Below, piece by piece: positions 39,231-47,728 of a DNA stretch of 64,000 nt. The first letter of the stretch is position 1. Every line of letters begins with the position of its first letter. The stretch is from Sphingopyxis sp. LC81 (lineage in GTDB: Bacteria > Pseudomonadota > Alphaproteobacteria > Sphingomonadales > Sphingomonadaceae), in contig NZ_JNFD01000026.1 of the NCBI RefSeq assembly GCF_000756375.1, positions 1 to 64,000 of the forward strand, written 5' to 3'. Below the pieces are notes generated by a model, which worked only from the letters and a program-made list of their open reading frames with translations, had not been told where the DNA came from and ran no database searches. Made by a program: the position numbers and the translations under genes.

Positions 39231-39581
39231 CTAAAAACTCGCGCCGTCGACCTTCTGGATATTGAGCGCTTCGAGGTCGGCGTCGGGGACGCAGCGCAGG
39301 TTCACCGCCGCCATCTTCGATCCATCGGGACCCGTGCCGACCGAAAAGCCCTGGCACCCGCAATCGGTGCAGAATTGATGGTCGATATTATGTTTGTTGA
39401 ACTTGTAGCTCGCGAGCTTGTCGGCGCCGCTCTCGAGCCGGAACTGGTCGATGGGCACGAAGGCGAGCAGGAAGCCCTTGCGCCGGCAATGCGAGCAGTT
39501 GCAGCTCATCGCCGTACCCGGAATATCGCCCTCGACCGTATAGGTCACCGCGCCGCAGTGGCAGCTTCCTTCAAAAGCCAT
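39231..39581 (-). CDS. GFA-family zinc protein
   Basis: A 116-residue protein of the GFA (glutathione-dependent formaldehyde-activating enzyme-like) family. Zinc-binding Cys groups are visible: CHCG near the N-terminus, CNCSHC in the middle and CTDCGC towards the end. The founding member was proposed to help glutathione react with formaldehyde, but most homologues are uncharacterised and the activity should not be assumed. It is 18 bp downstream of the HisN-like gene on the same strand, suggesting co-transcription. Confidence 0.85.
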   Translation of the reverse strand: MAFEGSCHCGAVTYTVEGDIPGTAMSCNCSHCRRKGFLLAFVPIDQFRLESGADKLASYKFNKHNIDHQFCTDCGCQGFSVGTGPDGSKMAAVNLRCVPDADLEALNIQKVDGASF

Positions 39582-39599
39582 TGTTCGCTCCTCTTCCGT

Positions 39600-40382
39600 T
39601 TAATGATGGCAGGCGAGTCCTTCGATCACATCCTCGAGCCGCGCGGGGTCACCGAGCGCGATGACATGCCCCATACTGTCGGCGCTCAGCGGGTCGCCGT
39701 TCCAGTCGCACATCGTCCCGCCCGCGCCTTCGACAATGGGGGCGAGCGCGGCGAAATCATGGAGCTTGAGCCCCGCCTCGACCACCAGATCGATATGCCC
39801 GCTCGCGAGCAGGCCATAATTGTAGCAGTCGCCGCCGAAGACCATGCGCTTGTGCGACGTCTTCGCCGCGAGCGCCATGAAATGTTCGGCGTCATGGTCG
39901 GCGAAATATTGCGGGCCGGTCGTCGCGAGCACCGCATCGGCCAGCTCGCGGCAGGGGCGCGTGCGCGCGGGCGTCCCGTTGAACAAGGTCGGCTGTCCGA
40001 GCGCGCCGACCCAGCGCTCGCCCGCGATCGGCTGGTCGATGATGCCGAGGATCGGCCAGCCGTCCTGGAGCAATGCGATCAGCGTGCCGAAGATCGGGCG
40101 TCCCGCCATGAAGCTGACGGTGCCGTCGATCGGGTCGAGCACCCATTGGCGCGAGGCGTCGGGACGCTCGGCGCCATATTCCTCGCCGATGATCCCGTCG
40201 CGCGGCGCCTCGGCATCGAGCAGGCGGCGCATCGCGGCCTCGGCGGCGCGGTCGGCCTCGGTCACAGGCGAGGCGTCGGCCTTGGCCTCGTGCGTCCAGT
40301 TTGAACGAAAGAGCGGACGGATCGCTTCGCCGGCGGCGTCGGCGAGACGATTGGCGAGGGTAAGGTCTGATGTGATCGACAT
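39600..40382 (-). CDS. hisN: Inositol monophosphatase family, probable histidinol-phosphatase
   Basis: A 260-residue Mg-dependent phosphatase. Family motifs are EEYG, DPIDGTVSFMAGRPIFG and, near the C-terminus, EAGLKLHDFAALAPIVEGAGG. In alphaproteobacteria this subgroup is usually the HisN-type histidinol-phosphate phosphatase that completes histidine synthesis; inositol-1-phosphate or fructose-bisphosphate activity cannot be excluded. It has no his neighbours here. It is divergent from the TetR regulator, and the operator at 40462-40491 lies between the two starts. Confidence 0.8.
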   Translation of the reverse strand: MSITSDLTLANRLADAAGEAIRPLFRSNWTHEAKADASPVTEADRAAEAAMRRLLDAEAPRDGIIGEEYGAERPDASRQWVLDPIDGTVSFMAGRPIFGTLIALLQDGWPILGIIDQPIAGERWVGALGQPTLFNGTPARTRPCRELADAVLATTGPQYFADHDAEHFMALAAKTSHKRMVFGGDCYNYGLLASGHIDLVVEAGLKLHDFAALAPIVEGAGGTMCDWNGDPLSADSMGHVIALGDPARLEDVIEGLACHH

Positions 40383-40461
40383 GGCCCTGCGCTAGCCCAG
40401 CGGGGCTCCGGCCGCCAGTCCATGCAAACCTATTGCACCAGCCGAGGCCTCGATTTTATCA

Positions 40462-40491
40462 ATTTTACAATATACGTATAAACTGTAAAAT
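40462..40491. promoter_or_regulatory. Probable TetR operator, nested palindrome
   Basis: ATTTTACA at 40462-40469 and TGTAAAAT at 40484-40491 are perfect inverted arms. Between them sits a ten-base palindrome, TATACGTATA (40471-40480). The element ends seven bases before the TetR start and is far more AT-rich than its surroundings. Position and symmetry fit an autoregulatory operator that may also affect the divergent hisN. Confidence 0.7.
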
Positions 40492-40498
40492 CACGATC

Positions 40499-41041
40499 AT
40501 GCCGGGCGATTTTCCTCTCGATCCGATTGTCGCGACCTTCGCGCGCTATGGCCTGCGCAAGACATCGATGGAGGATGTTGCGCTGGCGCTCGGTGTGTCG
40601 CGGCAAGCGCTCTATAACCGGCATGGATCGAAGGGAGCATTCATCGGCTGGGCGACGAAACGCCTGATCGACAGCTCGCTGGCCGCGGCGCTTGCCAGCA
40701 TCGACCAGCCCGCAAAGACGCTCGCCGAACGTTTGACCGATGCGCTCGACGCATGGGTCGGCCGGCATATGGACGTACTCCATGCGTCGCCGCATGGCGC
40801 CGAGATTGTCGCCACACTCCAGCGCGATCCGCCCGAAGCGGTTCGGGCGGCCGAGCGCCGGCTCGTCGCCGCGATGGCCGAAGCGATCCGGTTCAGCGGC
40901 CCGGGCTCGGCGGTCTCGCGTGCGGGCAGCATGGCGCAGGCTTTATGCTGGACCGCGCGCGGCCTCGTCCATGCCGTGCCCGATCATGCGACCTTCCGGC
41001 GGCAGCTCGATCATATCGTCGGCGCGCTCGTCGCGCGCTGA
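40499..41041 (+). CDS. TetR-family transcriptional regulator
   Basis: A 180-residue regulator. The N-terminal helix-turn-helix is clear: ATFARYGLRKTSMEDVALAL then GVSRQALYNRHGSKGAFI (residues about 10-48). The rest is an all-alpha ligand-binding domain of unknown specificity. I chose the ATG at 40499. There is no recognisable Shine-Dalgarno sequence, because the operator occupies that position, so leaderless or weak initiation is possible. It ends five bases before the convergent prs stop. No drug-efflux or catabolic gene is adjacent, so the target is unclear beyond autoregulation. Confidence 0.85.
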   Translation: MPGDFPLDPIVATFARYGLRKTSMEDVALALGVSRQALYNRHGSKGAFIGWATKRLIDSSLAAALASIDQPAKTLAERLTDALDAWVGRHMDVLHASPHGAEIVATLQRDPPEAVRAAERRLVAAMAEAIRFSGPGSAVSRAGSMAQALCWTARGLVHAVPDHATFRRQLDHIVGALVAR

Positions 41042-41046
41042 CGCGA

Positions 41047-41982
41047 TCAGTCGAAAAGCGAGGAGACGCTCGATTCGTCGGCGATGCGCTTGATCGCTTC
41101 GCCGAGCAGCGGCGCGACGGTGAGCGCGCGAACCTTGCTGCTGTCGTTCACCGCGTCGGTCGGCTGGATCGAATCGGTGATCACCAGCTCGGTGAGCTCG
41201 CTCGCATCGACGCGCGCGACCGCGCCGCCCGACAGCACGCCGTGCGTACAATAGGCAACGACGCCCTCGGCGCCCGCGGCCTTCAGCGCGGCGGCGGCGT
41301 TGCAGAGCGTGCCCGCCGAATCGACGATATCGTCGATCAGGATGCAGAAGCGGCCCTTCACGTCGCCGATAATGTTCATCACTTCCGATTCGCCGGCGCG
41401 CTCACGGCGCTTGTCGACGATCGCCAGCGGGGCGTTGTCGAGCCGCTTGGCGAGCGCGCGCGCGCGGACCACGCCGCCGACGTCGGGCGACACGACCATC
41501 AGATTCTTGCCCGCGAAGCGCGCCTGGATGTCCGCGCTCATCACCGGCGCGGCGTACAGGTTATCGGTCGGGATATCGAAGAAGCCCTGAATCTGACCGG
41601 CGTGCAGGTCGATCGCAAGCACGCGGTCGGCCCCCGAGGTGGTGATCAGATTCGCGACGAGCTTCGCCGAGATCGGCGTGCGCGGGCCGGGTTTGCGGTC
41701 CTGGCGGGCGTAACCGAAATAGGGGACGACCGCGGTGATGCGCTTTGCCGAGGCGCGGCGCAGCGCGTCGTTGATGATCAGCAATTCCATCAGATTGTCG
41801 TTCGCGGGGAAATTCGTCGGCTGGACGACGAAGACATCCTGGCCGCGGACATTCTCGTGGATTTCGACGAAGACCTCTTCGTCGGCGAAGCGGCGTACGC
41901 TGGTGTCGGTCAGCGGCAGTTCCAGATAGTCCGCGATCGCGCGGGCGAGGGGGAGGTTGCTGTTGCCGGAGATGAGTTTCAT
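41047..41982 (-). CDS. prs: Ribose-phosphate pyrophosphokinase
   Basis: A 311-residue PRPP synthetase, making phosphoribosyl pyrophosphate from ribose 5-phosphate and ATP for nucleotide, His, Trp and NAD synthesis. The start [20 protein letters not shown] at 41982 is conserved. The ATP-binding [10 protein letters not shown] and the PRPP-binding [12 protein letters not shown] are intact. It lies head-to-head with nadE (137 bp between the starts), a consumer of the PRPP-NAD route. Confidence 0.96.
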   Translation of the reverse strand: MKLISGNSNLPLARAIADYLELPLTDTSVRRFADEEVFVEIHENVRGQDVFVVQPTNFPANDNLMELLIINDALRRASAKRITAVVPYFGYARQDRKPGPRTPISAKLVANLITTSGADRVLAIDLHAGQIQGFFDIPTDNLYAAPVMSADIQARFAGKNLMVVSPDVGGVVRARALAKRLDNAPLAIVDKRRERAGESEVMNIIGDVKGRFCILIDDIVDSAGTLCNAAAALKAAGAEGVVAYCTHGVLSGGAVARVDASELTELVITDSIQPTDAVNDSSKVRALTVAPLLGEAIKRIADESSVSSLFD

Positions 41983-42119
41983 GCGCTGCGAAGCCCTTTC
42001 GCGCGGAGTGGGATTGCGCGCCCCCTTAGCCAGCGAGGGGCGATAGGGGAAGGGGTTAAAGCCCGATCCGCTGCGCGCGCCGCAGTTGAAATCGGCGTGC
42101 GTCGGCCTAAACCACCGAC

Positions 42120-43778
42120 ATGACACAAAAGCTCTCCATCCTTCTTTCGCAAATGACGCAGGTCGTGGGCGACCTCGCCGCCAATGCTGCGGCGATGCGC
42201 GACGTGCGCGGGCGGCACCCGGACGCCGACCTGATCCTCTATCCCGAGCTGCAGCTGATCGGCTATCCGCCCGAGGATCTGGTGCTGAAGCCCGCGCTGG
42301 CCGAACGCGCCGCGACGCTGCTCACCGAGCTTGCTGCCGATACCGCCGATGGCGGTCCGGCGATGCTCGTCGGCTCGGTCGAGCGGGAAGGCGACAGCCT
42401 CTATAATATCGTCGCGCTGCTCGACGGCGGCCGGATCGTCGCGACGCGTAGGAAGCACGAACTCCCCAATTACGGGACGTTCGACGAGAAGCGCGTGTTC
42501 GTTCCCGGGCCGCTCCCCGATATCGTCGAATGGCGCGGCGTGAAGCTGGGCCTGCCGATCTGCGAGGATGGGTGGTTGCCGAAGGTTTGCCAGCATCTGG
42601 CGAGGCAGGGCGCCGAGCTGCTGATCTCGGTCAACGGCAGCCCCTATGAAATCGACAAGGACGAGCGGCGCCTGACGCAGGTGTTCGCCAGCCGCGTCAC
42701 CGACACAAAGCTGCCGGTCATTTTCCTCAACCGCGTCGGCGGGCAGGATGAGATCGTGTTCGACGGCTGCTCGTTCGTGCTGAACAGCGACGGGACGACG
42801 GCGCACCGGCTGACCGACTGGGAGCCCGAGGAGCGCGTGACGCACTGGACCAAGGGCGCGGATGGCTGGACGTGCGAAGCCGGCGCGATCGCCGAATGGG
42901 AATCGCATCCCGCCGATATCTACAGCGCGATGATCATTTCCTTGCGCGACTATGTCGAGCGCAACCGCTTCCCCGGCGTCGTGCTCGGGCTGTCGGGGGG
43001 GATCGATTCGGCGATCTGCGCCGCGATCGCCGCCGACGCGCTCGGTCCCGACAAGGTGTGGTGTGTGATGATGCCGAGCCGCTTCACGAGCCAGACCAGT
43101 CTCGACGATGCCGCGGGCTGCGCGGCGATGATCGGGTGCAAGCTCGACACGATTTCGATTGTGCCCGCGGTCGAGGCGTTCGACGCGATGCTTGCGGGCA
43201 GCTTCGCCGACAAGGACGTCGATATCACCGAGGAAAATGTCCAGTCGCGCATCCGCGGCGTCACCCTGATGGCGCTCAGCAACAAATTCGGCCCGATGCT
43301 GCTGACGACGGGCAACAAGAGCGAGATGAGCGTCGGCTATGCGACGATCTATGGCGACATGGCGGGCGGCTATAATCCGCTGAAGGACGCGTATAAAATG
43401 ACGGTGTTCGCGGTGGCGAAATGGCGCAACGAAAATGTCCCGCGCCTGTCGCGCAACCCGGTGACCCCGGTGATGCCCGACACCATTATCACAAAGCCGC
43501 CGAGCGCTGAGCTGCGCCCCGACCAGAAGGACGAGGACAGCCTGCCGCCCTATGTCGACCTCGACCGCATGCTCCATATGCTGGTCGAGGAAGAGGCGAG
43601 CGTCGACGATGTCGTCGAGCGCTATGGCTTTGACCGCGACGCGGTGGTGCGGATCGAACGGCTGCTGATGCTCGCCGAGTATAAGCGCCGCCAGGCGCCG
43701 CCGGGGGTGAAGCTGTCGACGCGCAATTTCGGGCGCGACCGGCGCTATCCGATCACCCACGGTTTCCGGACGGCGTAG
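42120..43778 (+). CDS. nadE: Glutamine-dependent NAD+ synthetase
   Basis: A 552-residue two-domain NadE. The N-terminal nitrilase-type glutaminase (about residues 1-265) has the Glu in [17 protein letters not shown], Lys in [11 protein letters not shown] and the nucleophile Cys in GLPICEDGW. The C-terminal synthetase has the ATP-binding [12 protein letters not shown] and the [17 protein letters not shown] segment. It amidates nicotinic acid adenine dinucleotide using glutamine. The ATG at 42120 faces prs. A small membrane protein starts seven bases after its stop. Confidence 0.96.
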   Translation: MTQKLSILLSQMTQVVGDLAANAAAMRDVRGRHPDADLILYPELQLIGYPPEDLVLKPALAERAATLLTELAADTADGGPAMLVGSVEREGDSLYNIVALLDGGRIVATRRKHELPNYGTFDEKRVFVPGPLPDIVEWRGVKLGLPICEDGWLPKVCQHLARQGAELLISVNGSPYEIDKDERRLTQVFASRVTDTKLPVIFLNRVGGQDEIVFDGCSFVLNSDGTTAHRLTDWEPEERVTHWTKGADGWTCEAGAIAEWESHPADIYSAMIISLRDYVERNRFPGVVLGLSGGIDSAICAAIAADALGPDKVWCVMMPSRFTSQTSLDDAAGCAAMIGCKLDTISIVPAVEAFDAMLAGSFADKDVDITEENVQSRIRGVTLMALSNKFGPMLLTTGNKSEMSVGYATIYGDMAGGYNPLKDAYKMTVFAVAKWRNENVPRLSRNPVTPVMPDTIITKPPSAELRPDQKDEDSLPPYVDLDRMLHMLVEEEASVDDVVERYGFDRDAVVRIERLLMLAEYKRRQAPPGVKLSTRNFGRDRRYPITHGFRTA

Positions 43779-43784
43779 CGCGCC

Positions 43785-43988
43785 GTGGCGAACTGGCTCA
43801 CCGGGATCGGTTATGCGCTGTCGATCGTCAGCGTCGTCTTGCTCGCGTGGGTCGCGTGGCCCGCGCCCGGTGAGAATCGCGCGCTGATCGGGGCGATCAT
43901 CGCGGGGTCGGTGCTTTCGGTGGTCGGCATGGCGCTGCGCTGGGCCGCGCACATCGTCCAGAACCGCAAGATCGCGGAAGACGACTGA
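43785..43988 (+). CDS. Small inner-membrane protein, unknown function
   Basis: A 67-residue protein starting with GTG at 43785, seven bases after the nadE stop. It has two hydrophobic helices (about residues 5-26 and 34-55) separated by a short PAPGENR loop and ends in a charged tail NRKIAEDD. I do not recognise a family. Its tight spacing between nadE and gltX suggests it belongs to the same transcript. Translation is plausible but rests only on codon use, the membrane pattern and position. Confidence 0.6.
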   Translation: MANWLTGIGYALSIVSVVLLAWVAWPAPGENRALIGAIIAGSVLSVVGMALRWAAHIVQNRKIAEDD

Positions 43989-44021
43989 CGGCGGCCGAAT
44001 ATGCGGTTATAGGCGCGGCCC

Positions 44022-45332
44022 ATGACCGTCGTTACCCGTTTCGCCCCTTCGCCGACCGGCACCCTGCATGTCGGCAACGTCCGCACCGCGCTCCACAATT
44101 GGCTGTGGGCGCGCAAGCATGGCGGCCGTTTCCTGCTGCGCATCGACGACACCGACCTCGAACGCTCGAAAGAGGAATATGTCGACGCGATTCGCGCCGA
44201 CCTCGCGTGGCTTGGGTTCGATATCGACGGCGAGGAGCGCCAGTCGGCGCGCTTCGCGCTTTATGAAGCCGAATTCGAAAAGCTGAAGGCGGCGGGGCGC
44301 GTCTATGCCTGTTACGAGACGCCCGAAGAGCTCGATATCCGCCGCAAGATATTGCTCTCGCGCGGGCTGCCGCCGGTTTACGAGCGCAAACCGGCCGATG
44401 CGCCGGTCCCCGAGGGCGTCGCGCCGCACTGGCGCTTCCGGCTCGACCATGACGCGGCGATCGAGTGGACCGACATGGTCCGCGGACCGCAGCATTTCGA
44501 ACCGAAGACGATGTCCGATCCGGTGGTGCGCCGCGCCGACGGCAGCTGGCTCTATCTGCTGCCGAGCGTGATCGACGATATCGCGATGGGGATCACGCAG
44601 GTCGTACGCGGTGAGGACCATGTCTCGAACACCGCGTCGCAGGTCCAGATGTTCGCCGCGCTCGGCGCCGCGCCGCCCGCCTTTGCGCATGAAGCGCTGC
44701 TCGTCGGGACCGAGGGCAAATTGTCGAAGCGGCTGGGCTCGCTCGGTATGGCGAGCCTACGCGAGGCGGGGATCGAGCCGATCGCGCTCGTCGCCTTGCT
44801 CGCGCGGCTCGGGACAAGCGATCCGGTCGAGCCGGTGACGCAGGTTGCCCCGCTGGTCGAAAGCATCGACTTCGCGCGCTTCGGCCGCGCCCCCGCGCGC
44901 TTCGACGAGGCCGAGCTCGCGCTGCTCAACCAGAAGATCTTGCACCACACCGACCATGCGGCGATCGCGGACCGCCTGCCCGCCGCGATCACCGAAGCGC
45001 GCTGGAATGCGATTCGGCCCAATGTGATGACGGTGGCCGAGGCGGCCGAGTGGGTGCCCGTGTTCGACGGCCCCTTCACCCCGCCACCCGCCGAAGCGGC
45101 CGACCGGCCGGTGCTCGCCGCGGCGGCACAGGCCGCACCCGCGATCGATTGGGGCGCCGACCCCTGGCACGCGCTCACCGGCGCGGTGAAGGAGGCGACG
45201 GGGGCAAAGGGCCGCGCGCTCTTCCTGCCGCTGCGCCGCGCGCTCACCGCCCGCGATCATGGCCCCGACATGGCCGAACTGCTGCCGCTGATCGACAAGG
45301 GTCAGGCGGTAGCGCGGCTTTCCGCCGTCTAG
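44022..45332 (+). CDS. gltX: Glutamate-tRNA ligase
   Basis: A 436-residue class I GluRS. The HIGH-type motif is FAPSPTGTLHVGNVRTAL near the N-terminus and the KMSKS-type motif is GKLSKRLGSLG. There is a single Cys in the zinc-finger position, so it is the zinc-free form. Many alphaproteobacteria have two gltX genes with different tRNA specificity (tRNA-Glu and tRNA-Gln); the sequence alone does not tell me which this is. It follows the small membrane protein by 33 bp. Confidence 0.95.
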   Translation: MTVVTRFAPSPTGTLHVGNVRTALHNWLWARKHGGRFLLRIDDTDLERSKEEYVDAIRADLAWLGFDIDGEERQSARFALYEAEFEKLKAAGRVYACYETPEELDIRRKILLSRGLPPVYERKPADAPVPEGVAPHWRFRLDHDAAIEWTDMVRGPQHFEPKTMSDPVVRRADGSWLYLLPSVIDDIAMGITQVVRGEDHVSNTASQVQMFAALGAAPPAFAHEALLVGTEGKLSKRLGSLGMASLREAGIEPIALVALLARLGTSDPVEPVTQVAPLVESIDFARFGRAPARFDEAELALLNQKILHHTDHAAIADRLPAAITEARWNAIRPNVMTVAEAAEWVPVFDGPFTPPPAEAADRPVLAAAAQAAPAIDWGADPWHALTGAVKEATGAKGRALFLPLRRALTARDHGPDMAELLPLIDKGQAVARLSAV

Positions 45333-45383
45333 GTCTCCCCACGGCATCGTGTGAAAGCTTGCTTACCGATCCACTTGACATGC

Positions 45384-45407
45384 AACGTGATGTTATAATA
45401 TCACGTT
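45384..45407. promoter_or_regulatory. Zur-like zinc-uptake operator before tonB
   Basis: A perfect inverted repeat, AACGTGAT (45384-45391) and ATCACGTT (45400-45407), around GTTATAAT. Its core, TGTTATAATATCAC, closely resembles the proteobacterial Zur box (core GTTATAATATAAC, as I recall it, including the E. coli znu operator). A TTGACA hexamer lies at 45375-45380 and a TATAAT inside the palindrome at 45394-45399. The element is 70 bp upstream of the tonB ATG. Binding by Zur would repress tonB when zinc is plentiful. Confidence 0.65.
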
Positions 45408-45476
45408 GATCTGACCTGGCCGACAGCAACGGTCGGAACGCGGCAGGGCCGGGTCATAGAGGCAAGGAGAGATGCC

Positions 45477-46205
45477 ATGACCCTGATACCCTTGATTTCA
45501 GCCATTATGGCCGCGCCCGAAGCGACCACCGCGCCGGCCGGGGCGGCGGTGCCGCTGCCGCGCAACAGCTATGGCAGCGATGCCCGCCACCACCCCGTCG
45601 CCGCGCTGTTCGCCGTCGGGCTGCCCGTCGCGCTCGTCGTCGCGGTCGCATTGTCGCCGATGATGATCGAAATGGCGCCGAAGACCAAACCGATGACCGG
45701 GACGTTGATCGAGCTCGAGAAACCGATCGATCCGCCGCCCCCGATAGAAAAGACCCACGTCGACACCTGGCCGAAGACGACGTCTGCAACCGAGACGGTC
45801 GCGCCCACGGTTTACACCACGACGAACGACAATGTCGTCGAAACCGGACCGAGCGTCCCCGACGTCATATGGAACGACCCGGGGCCGACCGTGGTGCCGG
45901 ACCCGCCCATGCCGAAGTTGGTGCTCGCGCAGCTCGACCAGCGCTATGCGGATCTTTTCCAGCCTGACTATCCGGCACGCGCCCAGCGCGAGGGGATCGA
46001 GGGCGTCGCGGTCGTCCGCGTGCTGATCGGCACCGACGGGCGGGTGAAAGCGGTCGAGCTGGTCAGCACCGACGATCCGGCGTTTTTCGAGGCGACGAAA
46101 CGGCGCGCGCTGACGAAGTGGCGCTTCAAGGCTGCGACGCGCGGCGGGGTGGCCGAAGAAAGCTGGAAGGAAATGCGCGTCCGTTTCGAGATCAAGAACG
46201 CCTAG
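45477..46205 (+). CDS. tonB: Energy transducer TonB
   Basis: A 242-residue TonB-family protein that couples the proton motive force to outer-membrane receptors. An unusually long cytoplasmic N-terminus (about 40 residues) precedes a single membrane helix (residues 41-62). A Pro-rich periplasmic spacer follows (EKPIDPPPPIEKTHV and later VPDPPMPK). The C-terminal TonB domain has PDYPARAQREGIEGVAVVRV and the closing WKEMRVRFEIKNA. AAGGAGAG precedes the ATG. No exbB/exbD is adjacent. The Zur-like box upstream suggests a dedicated zinc-acquisition TonB. A GC hairpin follows the stop. Confidence 0.9.
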   Translation: MTLIPLISAIMAAPEATTAPAGAAVPLPRNSYGSDARHHPVAALFAVGLPVALVVAVALSPMMIEMAPKTKPMTGTLIELEKPIDPPPPIEKTHVDTWPKTTSATETVAPTVYTTTNDNVVETGPSVPDVIWNDPGPTVVPDPPMPKLVLAQLDQRYADLFQPDYPARAQREGIEGVAVVRVLIGTDGRVKAVELVSTDDPAFFEATKRRALTKWRFKAATRGGVAEESWKEMRVRFEIKNA

Positions 46206-46229
46206 GGCCACAATCCCACCCCTCCCGGA

Positions 46230-46260
46230 CGGGCGGCCGATGTGCCGCCCGCCCTTCCTT
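46230..46260 (+). terminator. Probable terminator after tonB
   Basis: CGGGCGGC at 46230-46237 pairs with GCCGCCCG at 46244-46251 around a six-base loop, then CCCTTCCTTTC. The stem is strong but the tail is only moderately T-rich. A TTGACA hexamer at 46265-46270 just beyond it could belong to a promoter for rpmG; I saw no convincing partner -10. Confidence 0.6.
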
Positions 46261-46423
46261 TCGCTTGACAGAAAGGCCGAATCCCGCCAAAGGCGCCCGG
46301 ATATTGAGGGGCGGCGCGGCGTCGCGCGGCCCTTTCATGTTTTTCACACCAACGTCGGGGCCCTAGTCCCGCCGCATCCCTCGGACCTCCGGTGGATGTG
46401 CAGTTAATTCGAGGAACAGGGCC

Positions 46424-46591
46424 ATGGCCAAGCCGACGACCGTCAAGATCAAGCTGGTGAGCACCGCCGACACGGGCTTTTTCTATGTCACGAAAAAGAA
46501 CCCGCGCACGATGACCGAGAAGATGTCGGTGCGTAAGTACGACCCGCGTGTCCGCAAGCACGTCGAGTTCAAGGAAGCCAAGATCAAGTGA
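46424..46591 (+). CDS. rpmG: 50S ribosomal protein L33, zinc-free form
   Basis: A 55-residue L33: [20 protein letters not shown] at the start, then [20 protein letters not shown] and a basic C-terminus ending KEAKIK. It has no Cys, so it is the zinc-independent C-minus type. GAGGAAC lies eight bases before the ATG. In other alphaproteobacteria rpmG is near divK-pleD; here divK is 1.6 kb away and pleD is absent. A terminator follows at 46660. Confidence 0.95.
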   Translation: MAKPTTVKIKLVSTADTGFFYVTKKNPRTMTEKMSVRKYDPRVRKHVEFKEAKIK

Positions 46592-46659
46592 TGCATTTCC
46601 CCATGCGCTGAAAGCGCGTGGGACGGAAATGCGTCATCCCGGCGAAAGCGGGGATCCAG

Positions 46660-46685
46660 AAGGGCGGCCGCGTGCCGCCCTTTTT
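46660..46685 (+). terminator. Intrinsic terminator of rpmG
   Basis: AAGGGCGGC at 46660-46668 pairs with GCCGCCCTT at 46674-46682 around CGCGT, running into five T and C. It is a standard terminator about 70 bp behind rpmG, overlapping the edge of a dispersed repeat. Confidence 0.8.
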
Positions 46686-46748
46686 CGTGCCCGGAGAATG
46701 GCGGCTTTGGGGTGGGAGGCTGCCGTTCGAGCGGCACACGGGCATCTG

Positions 46749-46866
46749 CTCCCGCTTGCGGGAGGGGTAGCGAGGCTTACGAACTTGTTTGTTAGCCGCA
46801 GCGGGGTGGGCTGATCGCAACGTTGCTGGCCCACCCCCGACCCCTCCCGCAAGCGGGAGGGGAGAT
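46749..46866. repeat. Palindromic dispersed repeat, copy 1 (shortened)
   Basis: It begins with CTCCCGCTTGCGGGAGGGG and ends with CCCCTCCCGCAAGCGGGAGG, so the termini are inverted and each is itself palindromic. The internal left half (TAGCGAGGCTTACGAACTTG, then AGCCGCAGCGGGGTGGGC) nearly matches copy 2 at 54821-54976. The right half is shortened. No transposase gene is present, so it is a non-autonomous or REP-like element. Confidence 0.75.
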
Positions 46867-46922
46867 TATGTCCGCAATCGGTCGCTAACGGCCGCGCCCC
46901 CGTCAGGCCATAGTCCACCTCA

Positions 46923-47405
46923 TCAATCGCGCAGCGGCCGGCGCGCGATATCATTTTCGATGATGTGCCGAATCGTGATCATCGTCTTGAACGAATGCAC
47001 GCCCTTGTCCTCGCCCAGCGCGCGGCGCGTGAAGACGTCATATTCCTCCATCGAGCCGATCTGCACTTTCAGCAGGAAATCATCGTCGCCGGTCACGTCC
47101 CATGCCCCCGTGATTTCGGGGTGGCGAGCGATCTCGCGCGCGAAGGCATCCATAGTCTGCGGCCCCGCCTGTTGCATCCGGACGAGGATATGCATGGTGA
47201 GCGCCGATCCGGTCAGCGCTGGATTGACCACCGCGATATCGGCGACGATCACCTTCTCCTCGCGCATCCGGCGGAGGCGGCGGAGCACTGCCGATAGCGA
47301 AAGGCCGACCTTGTCGGCGAGGATTCGCGCGGGCTGGAGATTGTCGTGCCGCACCAGTGCGAGCAGCCGACGGTCGAAATCGTCGAGGTCGATCATTTTT
47401 CGCAT
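46923..47405 (-). CDS. Lrp/AsnC-family transcriptional regulator
   Basis: A 160-residue regulator with an N-terminal helix-turn-helix (LDDFDRRLLALVRHDNLQPA to VLRRLRRMREEKVI) and a C-terminal RAM effector domain (ITGAWDVTGDDDFLLKVQIG, MEEYDVFTRRALGEDKGVHS). Such proteins sense amino acids as octamers. The ATG at 47405 has no clear ribosome-binding site; the ATG at 47396 is an alternative. It is divergent from a small 53-residue gene, which may be its target. Confidence 0.9.
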   Translation of the reverse strand: MRKMIDLDDFDRRLLALVRHDNLQPARILADKVGLSLSAVLRRLRRMREEKVIVADIAVVNPALTGSALTMHILVRMQQAGPQTMDAFAREIARHPEITGAWDVTGDDDFLLKVQIGSMEEYDVFTRRALGEDKGVHSFKTMITIRHIIENDIARRPLRD

Positions 47406-47541
47406 GAATTAAACAGTAGCGCGAAAATTAGTCGCACGCACGATCAATTTCGGCGCCGATCGTCGCATTTGCTAAGGTAGAAATGATTCGTCCGGGCCGC
47501 CCCTCCCCATCTTCCGCGGTTCCGGGTGAAGGAGACATAAG

Positions 47542-47703
47542 ATGACCCGTAACACCCCCGAAACGCGCTGGATCGCCCGCGCCTGGACCGCCGCCGTCAC
47601 GGCCTCGGAAGCCGCCGTCGCCATCCATTATTCGGCGCCGTGGCTACGCACCGCCGCACCGCGGCTTTCGGAACGGACCGCCCGCGACGCCTGCGCCGCC
47701 TGA
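47542..47703 (+). CDS. Hypothetical 53-residue protein divergent from the Lrp-family gene
   Basis: A short frame from ATG 47542 to TGA 47703. The main support is a strong AAGGAG centred about ten bases upstream of the ATG and a high proportion of GC-ending codons. The product is Ala/Arg/Thr-rich (starting MTRNTPETRWIARAWTAAVT), with no membrane segment or signal peptide and no family I recognise. If real, its position opposite an Lrp/AsnC gene suggests Lrp-dependent expression. It could also be a non-coding leader. Confidence 0.45.
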   Translation: MTRNTPETRWIARAWTAAVTASEAAVAIHYSAPWLRTAAPRLSERTARDACAA

Positions 47704-47728
47704 CGGTCCCTTCCTTCCCCCGCCGCGG

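Larger units (their letters stand above)
46592..46922. other. Gene-free region with terminator and repeats (331 bp)
   Basis: Between rpmG and the convergent Lrp-family gene lie, in order, the fragment CGTCATCCCGGCGAAAGCGG typical of dispersed sphingomonad repeats (46632-46651), the rpmG terminator, and one copy of a palindromic repeat (46749-46866) that recurs at 54.8 kb. No coding frame is credible. Confidence 0.6.

Noticed and set aside
41979-43952. Minus-strand open frame of 657 codons opposite nadE
   Set aside because: nadE is clearly real with both active sites; this frame is its shadow.
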